From NCBI RefSeq assembly GCF_014650715.1, contig NZ_BMVM01000004.1, positions 459,873 to 523,872 on the forward strand: 64,000 bases of DNA, in the 5' to 3' direction. Positions 44,280 to 54,492 of this stretch are shown in pieces (position 1 is the stretch's first letter; each line of letters begins with the position of its first letter). The position numbers and the translations under genes were made by a program. This DNA comes from Streptomyces bluensis (lineage in GTDB: Bacteria; Actinomycetota; Actinomycetes; Streptomycetales; Streptomycetaceae). A model generated the notes under the pieces. The model made no database searches. It was given only the letters and a program-made list of their open reading frames with translations, and was not told the DNA's origin.

Positions 44280-44906
44280 TCAGGGCTCGAACGGCCGGGC
44301 CGGCCACGGGGCCTCAGCGGGGCGCAGTGCGTCGAGCCCGTCGCCGTTCAGGGCCGCGACCAGGGAAAGGACACCGACGACCAGGCAGTTGTTGTGCAGG
44401 TCACCGGCCAGCACGCCGCGTACGAGCTCCTCGACGGGCACGCGGGCGAGCTCCATGTCGGCCTCCTCGTCCTCGACCTCGAAACGCCGGCCGTCGGCCT
44501 CGGAGAGATCGCGGGCGAGGAAGATCCGCACGGCCTCGTCGCAGCCGCCCGGCGTGGTGTAGACGTCGGTGAGGACCCGCCAGTCCTCGGCCTTGACGTG
44601 CGCCTCCTCGTACAGCTCGCGCTGGGCGGCGTGCAGCGGGTTCTCGCCGGGGACGTCCAGGAGACCGGCGGGGATCTCCCACAGCTTCTGGCGCACGGGG
44701 TGGCGGTACTGGCGGATGACCAGGACACGGCCGGTGTCGTCGAGGGCGAGTACGGCGACGGAGCCGGGGTGGACCTGGTAGTCGCGGTGGACGACCGATC
44801 CGCCCGGCATGACCACGTCGTCGGTGCGCACGGAGGTCTTGTTGCCGACGAAGGGCGTGTCGGTCGACCTGACCTCCCACTCCTCGGCGGTGTCCTTGAT
44901 GGCCAT
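44280..44906 (-). CDS. Nudix hydrolase, ADP-ribose pyrophosphatase-like
   Basis: A 208-residue protein from ATG 44906 with GGAGGACAACTCGAC upstream. The first strand DYQVHPGSVAVLALDD and VLVIRQYRHPVRQKLWEIPAG precede the Nudix box GLLDVPGENPLHAAQRELYEEAH, with the Glu and Arg catalytic residues kept, and DVYTTPGGCDEAVRIFLARD follows as in ADP-ribose pyrophosphatases. It would split ADP-ribose to AMP and ribose 5-phosphate. It is 94 bp downstream of pyrG, behind a strong terminator, so separate transcription is possible. Confidence 0.9.
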   Translation of the reverse strand: MAIKDTAEEWEVRSTDTPFVGNKTSVRTDDVVMPGGSVVHRDYQVHPGSVAVLALDDTGRVLVIRQYRHPVRQKLWEIPAGLLDVPGENPLHAAQRELYEEAHVKAEDWRVLTDVYTTPGGCDEAVRIFLARDLSEADGRRFEVEDEEADMELARVPVEELVRGVLAGDLHNNCLVVGVLSLVAALNGDGLDALRPAEAPWPARPFEP

Positions 44907-44937
44907 GTCGAGTTGTCCTCCCACACGTGCGAAGAAG

Positions 44938-44971
44938 CCGGGGAGCGTGTCCCGCGGGACACGCTCCCCGG
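44938..44971 (-). terminator. Terminator of pyrG, perfect 34-bp palindrome
   Basis: CCGGGGAGCGTGTCCCG followed directly by its reverse complement, 29 bp past the pyrG stop. No loop bases, so the hairpin tip must open by three to four bases. Confidence 0.8.
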
Positions 44972-45000
44972 CCACCGTACAGCTCGCGCACGGCTCGCTC

Positions 45001-46665
<1,665 letters not shown>

Positions 46666-47200
46666 GGCCAAGAGGGGGCTCCCGTGGTCGCGGTCTGGAA
46701 TGCGGGGCGGCTGTCGCCCCGGAGGGTTCCGGGGTGCCGTCGCTGCGGTTCGGGGGACCCTTTGTTTGTCCGGGGCGCCCACCGGTCCACGGGCTACCAG
46801 CGTATCAGCGACGGCGCGACACGACTTCCGGCCACGCTCCGCGCACAAGCCGCCACGCAGACCACTCGACGTCACTCGACGTCACCCTTTGCTCACTCGT
46901 TCGGCTCACCTACGTTGCCGGGAGCGGCACGCGGAGGGCGGAACAGCGTCGTATCCTCTTCGGACATCGCTGCCGAGCCCGGCCGGCGAACGGCACCACC
47001 CCCGCCCGTCTCCGGAACCACATGAGCTCGTCAGTTCGTTGAGCAACGAACGCCTTCATTCCCTTGAGCATCGTTGTACGACGACGCTTTAGACGCTTTA
47101 ACAGAACCCAGGGATCTCGTTCGACACTGGTCCTATGGGTCCCATGACCGCACAGCGACCGCCCCTCGGGGGGCGACGTGGCCGTTCGACTGGAGTTACA
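46666..47200. other. Divergent intergenic region between pyrG and the GH15 gene
   Basis: 535 bases. It contains a GC-rich pyrG leader, a palindrome at 47034-47051, a direct repeat GACGCTTTA (47084-47092 and 47093-47101 region) just before the GH15 gene, and in-frame ATGs at 47135 and 47144 upstream of the preferred GH15 start. No gene supportable. Confidence 0.4.
47034..47051. promoter_or_regulatory. Palindrome upstream of the GH15 gene
   Basis: GTTCGTTG-AG-CAACGAAC: perfect 8-bp arms with a 2-bp centre, in the divergent promoter region of pyrG and the GH15 gene. Shaped like an operator; regulator unknown. Confidence 0.35.
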
Positions 47201-49003
47201 TTGGCCGGGCGCATCGAAGACTACGCACTCATCGGAGACATGCAGACCGCCGCGCTGGTCTGCCGGGACGGCACGGTGGACTGGCTGTGCCTGCCCCGTT
47301 TCGACTCCCATGCCGTCTTCGCAGGGCTACTCGGCAACGAGGAGCACGGTTTCTGGCGTCTCGGACCGGCCCACGCGGCCGACGCCGAGCCGCCGTCGGC
47401 ATCCCGGCGGTCCTACCGCGGGGACTCGCTCGTCCTGGAATCGGAGTGGGACACCCCGCGCGGCACGGTCCGGGTGACCGATTTCATGCCGCCGCGTGAC
47501 GGCGCCCCGCAGCTGATCCGGATCGTCGAGGGAGTCAGCGGCCGGGTGCCGATGCGCTCGGCGCTGCGGATGCGGTTCTCCTACGGCCGTGTCGTGCCGT
47601 GGGTGCACAAGCACGAGGGCCGGACGGTCGCGGTCGCCGGGCCCGACTCGGTCTGGTTCGACACCACGGCGGAGACGTACGGCAAGTCGCTCACGACCTA
47701 CGCCGACTTCACGGTGGCGCCGGGCGAGAAGATCGCCTTCACCATTTCCTGGCAGCCTTCCCACAAGGAGCCGCCGGCGCTGCCGGAGCCGGAGCAGTCA
47801 CTGGAGGCGACGGAGGACTTCTGGCGCGAGTGGGTCGAGCACTGCACGTACCACGGTCCGTACCGCGAGGCCGTGGTCCGCTCCCTCATCACCCTGAAGG
47901 CCCTGACGTACGCCCCCACGGGCGGCATCGTGGCGGCTCCCACCACCTCGCTCCCGGAGCACATCGGCGGGGTCCGCAACTGGGACTACCGCTACACCTG
48001 GCTGCGTGACGCGGCGATCACCCTGTCCTCGCTGCTGCGCACCGGCTACCGCGAGGAAGCACGCGCCTGGCGCGAGTGGCTGCTGCGGGCCGTGGCCGGC
48101 GACCCCGAGAACCTGCAGATCATGTACGGCATCGCGGGCGAGCGGGAGCTGGGCGAGGCGGAGCTGGACTGGCTGCCCGGGTACGAGGACTCGGCGCCGG
48201 TCCGGGTGGGCAACGGCGCGGCACACCAGCTCCAGCTGGACGTGTACGGCGAGGTCACCGAGGCCCTGCACCTGGCCCATATGACGGGTCTGGCCCGTAA
48301 CGACTACGCGGCCCTGCTCCAGCTGAAGCTGATCCGCTACCTGGAGGACCACTGGGACGAGCCGGACGAGGGCATCTGGGAGGTGCGCGGCCCGCGCCGC
48401 CACTTCGTGCACTCCAAGGTGATGGCCTGGGTGGCCGTGGACCGCACGATCAAGCTGATCGAGTCGGGCGACGCGGACGGCCCGCTGGAGAAGTGGCGCG
48501 AGCTGCGCGACGACATCCACCGGGACGTGTGCGAGCGCGGCTACGACAAGGAGCGCAACACCTTCACGCAGTCGTACGGCTCGAAGGAGCTGGACGCCTC
48601 GCTGCTGCTGATCCCGCAGGTGGGCTTCCTGCCACCGGACGACAAGCGCGTGATCGGCACGATCGAGGCCATCCAGCGCGAGCTGTCGACCTCGGACGGG
48701 TTCATCCTGCGCTACCCGACGTCGGGCGAGCACGAGGGCGTGGACGGGCTGCCGGGTGACGAGGGCGCGTTCCTGGCCTGCTCGTTCTGGATGGCGGACG
48801 ACCTGGCGATGATCGGCCGCGTCGACGAGGCCCGCAAGCTCTTCGAGAAGCTGCTGGCGCTGCGCAACGACCTGGGTCTGCTCGCCGAGGAGTGGGACCC
48901 GCGTCTGAAGCGCCAGGTCGGCAACTTCCCCCAGGCGTTCAGCCACGTGCCGCTGATCGACACGGCACTGAGGCTGACGGCTTCGGGCGCCTACGGAGGC
49001 TGA
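47201..49003 (+). CDS. Glycoside hydrolase family 15 protein (glucoamylase/trehalase type)
   Basis: A 600-residue protein with the two GH15 parts: an N-terminal beta-sandwich (AGRIEDYALIGDMQTAALVC ... TVDWLCLPRFDSHAVFAGLL) and an (alpha/alpha)6 barrel with SLPEHIGGVRNWDYRYTWLR (substrate-contacting RNWDYRYTWLRD), NLQIMYGIAGERELGEAELD and a C-terminal LLAEEWDPRLKRQVGNFPQA, which carries the likely catalytic base Glu. Mycobacterial relatives act as trehalases; others as glucoamylases. No signal peptide, so it is cytoplasmic. TTG 47201 is chosen because GGAG lies 5 nt upstream and family sequence begins there; ATG 47135 and 47144 are alternatives. Confidence 0.9.
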   Translation: MAGRIEDYALIGDMQTAALVCRDGTVDWLCLPRFDSHAVFAGLLGNEEHGFWRLGPAHAADAEPPSASRRSYRGDSLVLESEWDTPRGTVRVTDFMPPRDGAPQLIRIVEGVSGRVPMRSALRMRFSYGRVVPWVHKHEGRTVAVAGPDSVWFDTTAETYGKSLTTYADFTVAPGEKIAFTISWQPSHKEPPALPEPEQSLEATEDFWREWVEHCTYHGPYREAVVRSLITLKALTYAPTGGIVAAPTTSLPEHIGGVRNWDYRYTWLRDAAITLSSLLRTGYREEARAWREWLLRAVAGDPENLQIMYGIAGERELGEAELDWLPGYEDSAPVRVGNGAAHQLQLDVYGEVTEALHLAHMTGLARNDYAALLQLKLIRYLEDHWDEPDEGIWEVRGPRRHFVHSKVMAWVAVDRTIKLIESGDADGPLEKWRELRDDIHRDVCERGYDKERNTFTQSYGSKELDASLLLIPQVGFLPPDDKRVIGTIEAIQRELSTSDGFILRYPTSGEHEGVDGLPGDEGAFLACSFWMADDLAMIGRVDEARKLFEKLLALRNDLGLLAEEWDPRLKRQVGNFPQAFSHVPLIDTALRLTASGAYGG

Positions 49004-49050
49004 TTTCGGCGCCCGCGCGCGGCGGATCGGCGCACAGCCAGGCGCGTGAA

Positions 49051-49062
49051 GCAAGCGCTTGC
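49051..49062. promoter_or_regulatory. LacI-family-operator-like palindrome
   Basis: GCAAGCGCTTGC is a perfect 12-bp palindrome with the AGCGCT centre typical for operators of LacI-family sugar regulators. It lies just past the GH15 gene, between convergent genes, which is unusual for an operator, so a terminator part is also possible. Confidence 0.35.
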
Positions 49063-49077
49063 GCCCTGACGCACGGG

Positions 49078-49140
49078 TCAGGACCGGTCCGCCTCATGCT
49101 CAGGACCGGTCCGCGCCACGAAAGGCACCGGTCCTGCCGG
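49078..49140. repeat. Cluster of GGACCGGTCC palindromes between convergent genes
   Basis: TCAGGACCGGTCCGC occurs at 49078-49092 and again at 49100-49114, and the complementary ACCGGTCCT at 49127-49135 can pair with either. Diverged units (GGACCGGCCC, GGGCCGGTCC) follow up to about 49192. The group can fold into alternative hairpins and may be a terminator for both neighbours. Confidence 0.5.
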
Positions 49141-49277
49141 ACTCGACGGGGACCGGCCCTGCCCGATCGACGGGGGCCGGTCCGCCACACCCGAAGTCTG
49201 GTTGCCGCCCGGCAGAGGACGATCCGGGAACACGCCCGCCGCGACGGGAGTCCCCTTGCTCGAAGGGGGCGGCCCGC

Positions 49278-50408
49278 CTAGGAGAGGGGCAGGGGCTGGG
49301 TCAACTCGTCGTAGACGCTCAGCACCTGGGACACGGTCTCGTCCTCGGTCGGCCAGGTGGCGGTCTGCCGGGCGCCCCGCTCCACGAGGAGCTTGCGCCG
49401 GCCGGGATCGGCGAGGAGACGTACGACGGCCTCCCCGAAGGCCTCCGCGTCGCCGTACGGGACGAGTTCGGCCGCGTCGCCGACCAGTTCCGGGATGCCG
49501 GGGGCGGCCGCCGCGACGAGCGGCACGCGCGCGTGGAGTGCTTCCTGGGCGAGCACCGACCGGGCCTCCCAGCTGCTCGGCAGCAGCGCGAGATCCGCGG
49601 CGGCGATCAGCTCACCGACATCGTCACGCCGTCCCACCAGCCGCACGGGCAGTTCCTCGTCCTCGATGCGCCGCTGCAGAACGGGCCGTAGCGGGCCCTC
49701 CCCCGCGACCACGAGCAACGGCACGGGGTCGAGCCCGCACCAGGCCCGCGCGGCGTCCAGCAGCGTCTCGTGCCCCCGGTCCCGGTCGAGCGTGCCGACG
49801 GCCATGAGCAACGGCCGGTCGGTGGCGCCGACTTCGGCCCGCGCCTTGGACCGCGGCCGATCGGGGTCGTCCTCGCCGGGGAGCCGCGGCGGGAGGGCGA
49901 TGGCGGCGAGTCGTGCGTCCCGCGCACCCCGGCTGCGTGCCCGGTCGACGAGGTCGGAGGTCGTCCCGAGCACCACCGTCGCGGCCTTGGCGACCCGCCG
50001 CTCCAGCATCCGCAGCAGATGCCCCCGCGCCCCCTCGGCATGCGCTCGCGAATGCCACGTCACCACGAACGGCACCGGCCGCCCGCTCAGCGCGAGCGAG
50101 GCACGGAACGCGGCATGCAGGCCGTGCGCGTGCACCAGGTCGGCGTCCGCGCAGGCCGTCCGCAGCGCGGCCACGGAGGCGGGGTCGCTGCTGCGGGGCA
50201 CGGGAACGTGCACGGCGCCCACACCGGTGAAGTCGTACGTCCGGTCCGCCTCGCCGGGGGCGCACACCGTGACCCGGACGCCGCGGGCGACGAGGCCCGA
50301 GGCCAGCGACCGCACGTGCGCGCTGCTGCCCGCGCTCCCACCGCCGAGCACCTGCACGGTGCGCAGCGGCGACTGGCCGTGTGGTGAGTGGCTGCTCACG
50401 TGGCTCAC
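49278..50408 (-). CDS. Glycosyltransferase family 4 (GT-B fold)
   Basis: A 376-residue protein; GTG 50408 is chosen because AGGAG is 10 nt upstream. The acceptor-domain loop VQVLGGGSAGSSAHVRSLAS is near the N-terminus, DLVHAHGLHAAFRASLAL follows, and the donor domain has LLMAVGTLDRDRGHETLLDA and WEARSVLAQEALHARVPLVA (EX7E). It would transfer a sugar from a nucleotide donor; acceptor unknown. It is downstream of recN and a MraY-like membrane protein on the same strand, with gaps of about 250 bp, so they may or may not be one transcript. Confidence 0.9.
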   Translation of the reverse strand: MSHVSSHSPHGQSPLRTVQVLGGGSAGSSAHVRSLASGLVARGVRVTVCAPGEADRTYDFTGVGAVHVPVPRSSDPASVAALRTACADADLVHAHGLHAAFRASLALSGRPVPFVVTWHSRAHAEGARGHLLRMLERRVAKAATVVLGTTSDLVDRARSRGARDARLAAIALPPRLPGEDDPDRPRSKARAEVGATDRPLLMAVGTLDRDRGHETLLDAARAWCGLDPVPLLVVAGEGPLRPVLQRRIEDEELPVRLVGRRDDVGELIAAADLALLPSSWEARSVLAQEALHARVPLVAAAAPGIPELVGDAAELVPYGDAEAFGEAVVRLLADPGRRKLLVERGARQTATWPTEDETVSQVLSVYDELTQPLPLS

Positions 50409-50655
50409 GTGGCCGGGGCTCCTGGTTCGGCATCGGGCGGTCACGAAGAAACGTACAGAACGATCGTGCGGAGGGGCTGCCGCGCGAACCGCTTCCGCGC
50501 GCTACGCCAAGGATGCCAGGCCATGAGGAAGTTGCGGCACCACGCAGGAGGCGCTCCCGCACCACCATGGGCAACCCGACCACACCAGGTCACCCACACG
50601 AGTGAGGGTCCGTACGGCGGTTGCCCTCCCGGGCCACGGGCGCACCGGCGGTTGC

Positions 50656-51408
50656 TCACCGGGGCTTCAGGGAGCGTGCCACCTCACTGATCCGTTCCCC
50701 GTACGCGGCAGCCGCCACGAGCGCGCCCGCGTGGGCGAGCAGCCCCAGTCGTCCGTTGCCGATGGCGACGGCGGTCCCCAACGCGGCACCGAGTGCGTGG
50801 GCCCCGCTGTCGCCGATCATGGTCCGCTCCCCCAGGTCGCCGGGCAGCACGGCGACCGAGGCACCGACGACGGAGGCGGCCACGTCCCCCGCGACTCCGC
50901 CCCGCACCATCCCCGGCGCACCGAGCGCGATCACCGTTCCGGCCGCCGTACCTGGCCGCACGTCCACGAGGTTCACGAAATGCGCGGCTCCGGCGATCAC
51001 GACCCCGGCGAGCACCTTGTCGACGGTCCGCTCCTTCAGCAGCGCCCCCGCGACCAGCCCCGCCGCCGAGATCCCGAACAACTTGACGGCACCAGTCGTC
51101 ACTTCGCCCTCGCGCAGGGCGGCCAGATGGACGCTGACCCCCCGCCGTGGGTCCCCGGCCCCGGCAACGTCGTCGTAGGCCCCGCACGCCCCGGCCGCCA
51201 ACACGGCGACCCCGGCGCCGGGGTGAGCCCGCCCGGCCGCGAGCACGGCCCCTGCCGTCACCGCGGGCCCGGCGTACAGGTCGACGGTCCGCCCCGCGTG
51301 GTTCTCGCGCCGCCAGCGGTCGGGGCCGCCGGGCGGGCGGGAACGCAGGGCGGTGAGTACGGCTCGGGTGGAGGCGGCGGCGAGGCCGAGGCAGAGGCGG
51401 CGGCTCAT
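50656..51408 (-). CDS. MraY/WecA-like membrane protein, short and degenerate
   Basis: A 250-residue protein from ATG 51408 with about six to seven hydrophobic segments. Remnants of the polyprenyl-phosphate N-acetylhexosamine-1-phosphate transferase family can be seen: AYDDVAGAGDPRRG (the Asp-Asp motif), AAHFVNLVDVRPGTAAG (the NxxxxxD-type loop) and MIGDSGAHALGAALG (the GDxG motif). Family members are usually 320-360 residues, and several consensus residues are changed, so it may be a regulator, a transporter-like relative or an enzyme with a small substrate. It lies between recN and a glycosyltransferase gene. Confidence 0.72.
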   Translation of the reverse strand: MSRRLCLGLAAASTRAVLTALRSRPPGGPDRWRRENHAGRTVDLYAGPAVTAGAVLAAGRAHPGAGVAVLAAGACGAYDDVAGAGDPRRGVSVHLAALREGEVTTGAVKLFGISAAGLVAGALLKERTVDKVLAGVVIAGAAHFVNLVDVRPGTAAGTVIALGAPGMVRGGVAGDVAASVVGASVAVLPGDLGERTMIGDSGAHALGAALGTAVAIGNGRLGLLAHAGALVAAAAYGERISEVARSLKPR

Positions 51409-51550
51409 ACGGCTCAACCCTAGGGGCACGGCGGGACGGGTCGGATACGGGGACGACGGAGCGACGAAGCACCGACCCCGGAACGGCGAACAGCCGGACG
51501 GCGTACCAGCCGTACCAACGCCGGATCGCAGAGCGGTCACCGGTCGTCAC

Positions 51551-51615
51551 CCGGCCCCGGGACCGGACCCGGACCCGGACCCGGGACCGGGAGCGGGACC
51601 CGGACCGGGAGCGGT
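51551..51615. repeat. GGACCC/GGGACC hexamer-rich tract downstream of recN
   Basis: A run of CCGGGACCGGACCCGGACCC-like units, a simple repeat with period about 6, 64-128 bp past the recN stop. It is strand-asymmetric and can fold into GC-only hairpins. Non-coding. Confidence 0.6.
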
Positions 51616-51678
51616 TGTGACACCACGGGACCGCGGAGCGGTCAAGCCCCCGGCCGCAAAGCAGCCGAAGGCCCTGCC

Positions 51679-53421
51679 TCACCCGTCGCCCCGGGCCGTC
51701 GCCAGCAACTCCTCCGCGTGGGCCCTGGCCGTCTCGGAATCCTCCTGACCCGCCAGCATCCGCGACAGCTCCCGGACGCGTTCCTCGCCCTCCAGCACCT
51801 TCACCCCGGAGCGCGTCACGGACCCGTCGTTGGTCTTCTCCACCAGCAACTGCCGGTCGGCGAACGCGGCGACCTGCGGCAGATGCGTCACGACCACGAC
51901 CTGCGCGCTCTTGGCGAGCTTGGCGAGCCGCCGCCCGATCTCGACCGCGGCCTTGCCGCCGACGCCCGCGTCGACCTCGTCGAACAGATACGTCGGCACG
52001 GGATCGGTCCCGGCGAAGACCACCTCCACCGCGAGCATCACGCGCGACAGCTCACCACCGGACGCCCCCTTGGCGATGGGCCGCGGCGGCGCCCCCGGAT
52101 GCGGCGCCAGCAGCAACTCGACCTCGTCGGCACCGGACGGCCCGTACGCGACGGCGCGCCCCCCGACCTCGACGCCCTCCGGGTCCTCGGTCTGCCGGAT
52201 CGCGAAGGACACGCGCGCGTGCGGCATGGCCAGCGAGGCCAGCTCCGCGGTCACGGCCGCCGCGAAGCGCTCGGCGGCCTCCGTCCGCGCGTCCGTCAGG
52301 GCCTGCGCCAGCCCGCCCAGCTCGGTCCGCAGCGCGTCCCGCTCGGCGGTCAGTTCCTCGATCCGCTCGTCGTCGCCGTCCAGTTCGGTGAGGCGCGTGG
52401 CGCTCTGCTCGGCCCAGGCGAGCACGGAGGCCACGTCCTGCCCGTACTTCCGGGTCAGCGCGTTCAGCGCGGCACGGCGCTCCTCGACCGCCGCGAGCCG
52501 CAGCGGATCGGCGTCCAGGTCGTCGGCGTACCCGGCCAGTTCCCCGGCCACATCGCCCAGCAGGATCCCGATCTCGCCGATTCGGTCCGCGAGCGCGGCC
52601 AACGCGGGATCGTGCGACCGTACGGCCTCCAGTGCCCGGTGTGCGCCCGCGACGAGCGTCGAGGCGTCCACGCCCTCCGGGTCCTCGGGATTGCCCGCGA
52701 GAGCGGCGTGTGCGGCCGTCGCGGCGGACGCCAGCGCCTCGGCGTGCCCCAGCCGCTCGGCCTCCTCGGCCAGTTCCGTGTCCTCGCCGGGCCGTGGCTC
52801 CACGGCCGCGATCTCGTCGAGGCCGTAGCGCAGCATGTCGGCTTCCTGCGCTCGTTCACGCGCGCGTGTGGTGATCTCGTCCAGTTCCGCGGAGATGGCG
52901 CGCAGCCTTCGGTACGCCTCCGCGTACTTGGCGAGGGGGGCGGTCACCGCGTCACCCGCGTACCGGTCGAGCGCCTGCCGCTGCCGGGACAGCTTGAGCA
53001 GCCCCTGCTGGTCGGTCTGCCCGTGCACGGCCACCAGTTCGTCGGCCAGTTCGGCGAGCACGCCCACCGGCACGGAACGCCCGCCGAGGTGTGCCCGCGA
53101 GCGCCCCTCGGCGGAAACGGTACGGCTGATCAGCAGCGCCCCGTCGTCGAGTTCGGCCCCGGCCTCCTCGGCGCGTACGACCGCCGAGGCGCCCACGGGC
53201 ACGCTGACCCGCCCCTCGACGAGCGCGTTCTTCGCCCCGATCCGTACGAGCGCCGGGTCCGCGCGCCCGCCCAGCAGCAGGCCGAGGCTGGTGACCACCA
53301 TGGTCTTGCCCGCGCCCGTCTCCCCTGTGACGGCGGTGAACCCGGGCGACAACTCGACGACGGCGTCGTCGATGACTCCGAGCGACCGTATCCGCATCTC
53401 TTCCAGCACGGAGAAGACCAT
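51679..53421 (-). CDS. recN: DNA repair protein RecN
   Basis: A 580-residue SMC-like ATPase. Walker A FTAVTGETGAGKTMVVTSLG is at about 28-47, two coiled-coil arms run through roughly 160-380 (ARERAQEADML ... ALTDARTEAAERFAAAVTAEL), and GASGGELSRVMLAVEVVF (signature) plus YLFDEVDAGVGGKAAVEIGR (Walker B) are near the C-terminus. RecN works in double-strand break repair. GTG 53409 is an alternative start; ATG 53421 is listed. It follows nadK and tlyA on the same strand, the usual tlyA-nadK-recN actinobacterial order. Confidence 0.96.
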   Translation of the reverse strand: MVFSVLEEMRIRSLGVIDDAVVELSPGFTAVTGETGAGKTMVVTSLGLLLGGRADPALVRIGAKNALVEGRVSVPVGASAVVRAEEAGAELDDGALLISRTVSAEGRSRAHLGGRSVPVGVLAELADELVAVHGQTDQQGLLKLSRQRQALDRYAGDAVTAPLAKYAEAYRRLRAISAELDEITTRARERAQEADMLRYGLDEIAAVEPRPGEDTELAEEAERLGHAEALASAATAAHAALAGNPEDPEGVDASTLVAGAHRALEAVRSHDPALAALADRIGEIGILLGDVAGELAGYADDLDADPLRLAAVEERRAALNALTRKYGQDVASVLAWAEQSATRLTELDGDDERIEELTAERDALRTELGGLAQALTDARTEAAERFAAAVTAELASLAMPHARVSFAIRQTEDPEGVEVGGRAVAYGPSGADEVELLLAPHPGAPPRPIAKGASGGELSRVMLAVEVVFAGTDPVPTYLFDEVDAGVGGKAAVEIGRRLAKLAKSAQVVVVTHLPQVAAFADRQLLVEKTNDGSVTRSGVKVLEGEERVRELSRMLAGQEDSETARAHAEELLATARGDG

Positions 53422-53478
53422 ACGAGGTCGAGGCCAAGGAGTGCGAGGTGCCCTGTCACCCGGGGGAGGGACGCGCGC

Positions 53479-53554
53479 CTGAAGGGGCGCGGGACGGTAC
53501 CGATATGCGGCTGCGCCGCGTGGGCGCTACAAGCCACAACGAACCCGCAGCCGC
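53479..53554 (+). repeat. Dispersed Streptomyces-type repeat between nadK and recN
   Basis: CTGAAGGGGCGCGGGACGG, CCGATATGCGGCTGCGCCGC and GTGGGCGCTACAAGCCACAA form one continuous block. It begins like the repeat at 579-632 (GGGGCGCGGG) but continues differently, a second subtype of the same family. It fills most of the 165-bp nadK-recN gap. Confidence 0.55.
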
Positions 53555-53586
53555 CGAAGCTCCCTCAAACCCCCACGGCGCATCCG

Positions 53587-54492
53587 CTAGTGCGGCGCCC
53601 CCCGCCACCCTGCAACCGGCAACGCGAACTTGGCCACCAGCCGATCGGTGAACGAAGCATGGTGCAACCGGGCGAGCCGCACCGGCACCGCCCCCCGCCG
53701 CACCTCGACGCGCGCTCCCGGCGGCAACTCCACAGTCCGCCGCCCGTCGCACCACAACACGCCCGGCGGAATATGAGGCAGAACCTCCACCGCGAGCACG
53801 GAGTCCGGCGACGTCACCAACGGCTTCGCGAACAGCGCGTGCGCGCTGATCGGCACCATCAGCAGCGCCTCGACCTCCGGCCACACCACAGGCCCGCCGG
53901 CCGAGAAGGCATAAGCCGTCGACCCGGTCGGCGTGGACAGCACGATCCCGTCGCAGCCGAAGCCCGTCACCGGCCGCCCGTCGATCTCCAGCACGACCTC
54001 CAGGAGCTTCTCGGCCCCCGCCTTCTGCACGGCGGCCTCGTTGAGCGCCCAGTCGGTGTGCACGATCTCGCCGTTGCGGTGCACGACGACGTCGACGGTC
54101 ATGCGCTCCTCGACCTCGTACGCCTTGGTCACCACCCGGTCGACGACCTTGTCCAGGTCGTCCCGTTCGGCCTCGGCGAGGAAGCCGACGCTCCCGAGGT
54201 TGACGCCGAGCATCGGCACCCCGGAGGCACGGGCGAACTCGGCGCCGCGCAGCAGCGTGCCGTCGCCGCCGAGCACGATGAGCAGCTCACACCCTTCGAG
54301 GCACTGCGGAGTGGCCTCCTTGACCAGCTCCACCTCGTCCGGCAGCGGCAGGTCGCGCGCCTCGTACTCCAGGACGCGCACGCCGAGTCCGGAGCGCAGC
54401 AGCCCCTTGACCACGAGTTCGGCGCTACGGATGGCCGCCGGCCGCCCGGTGTGGGCCAGCAGGAAAACAGTACGAGCTCGGTTCTGCGTCAA
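53587..54492 (-). CDS. nadK: NAD kinase
   Basis: A 301-residue enzyme starting at TTG 54492, which overlaps the tlyA stop (TTGA). The kinase signature LLIVLGGDGTLLRGAEFARA includes Gly75-Gly76-Asp77, then GVNLGSVGFLAEAE, HTDWALNEAAVQ (NE motif) and CDGIVLSTPTGSTAYAFSAG. It phosphorylates NAD to NADP. Together with the NrtR-type operon and the ADP-ribose pyrophosphatase, it is one of several NAD-related functions in the window, though this one is housekeeping. Confidence 0.96.
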   Translation of the reverse strand: MTQNRARTVFLLAHTGRPAAIRSAELVVKGLLRSGLGVRVLEYEARDLPLPDEVELVKEATPQCLEGCELLIVLGGDGTLLRGAEFARASGVPMLGVNLGSVGFLAEAERDDLDKVVDRVVTKAYEVEERMTVDVVVHRNGEIVHTDWALNEAAVQKAGAEKLLEVVLEIDGRPVTGFGCDGIVLSTPTGSTAYAFSAGGPVVWPEVEALLMVPISAHALFAKPLVTSPDSVLAVEVLPHIPPGVLWCDGRRTVELPPGARVEVRRGAVPVRLARLHHASFTDRLVAKFALPVAGWRGAPH

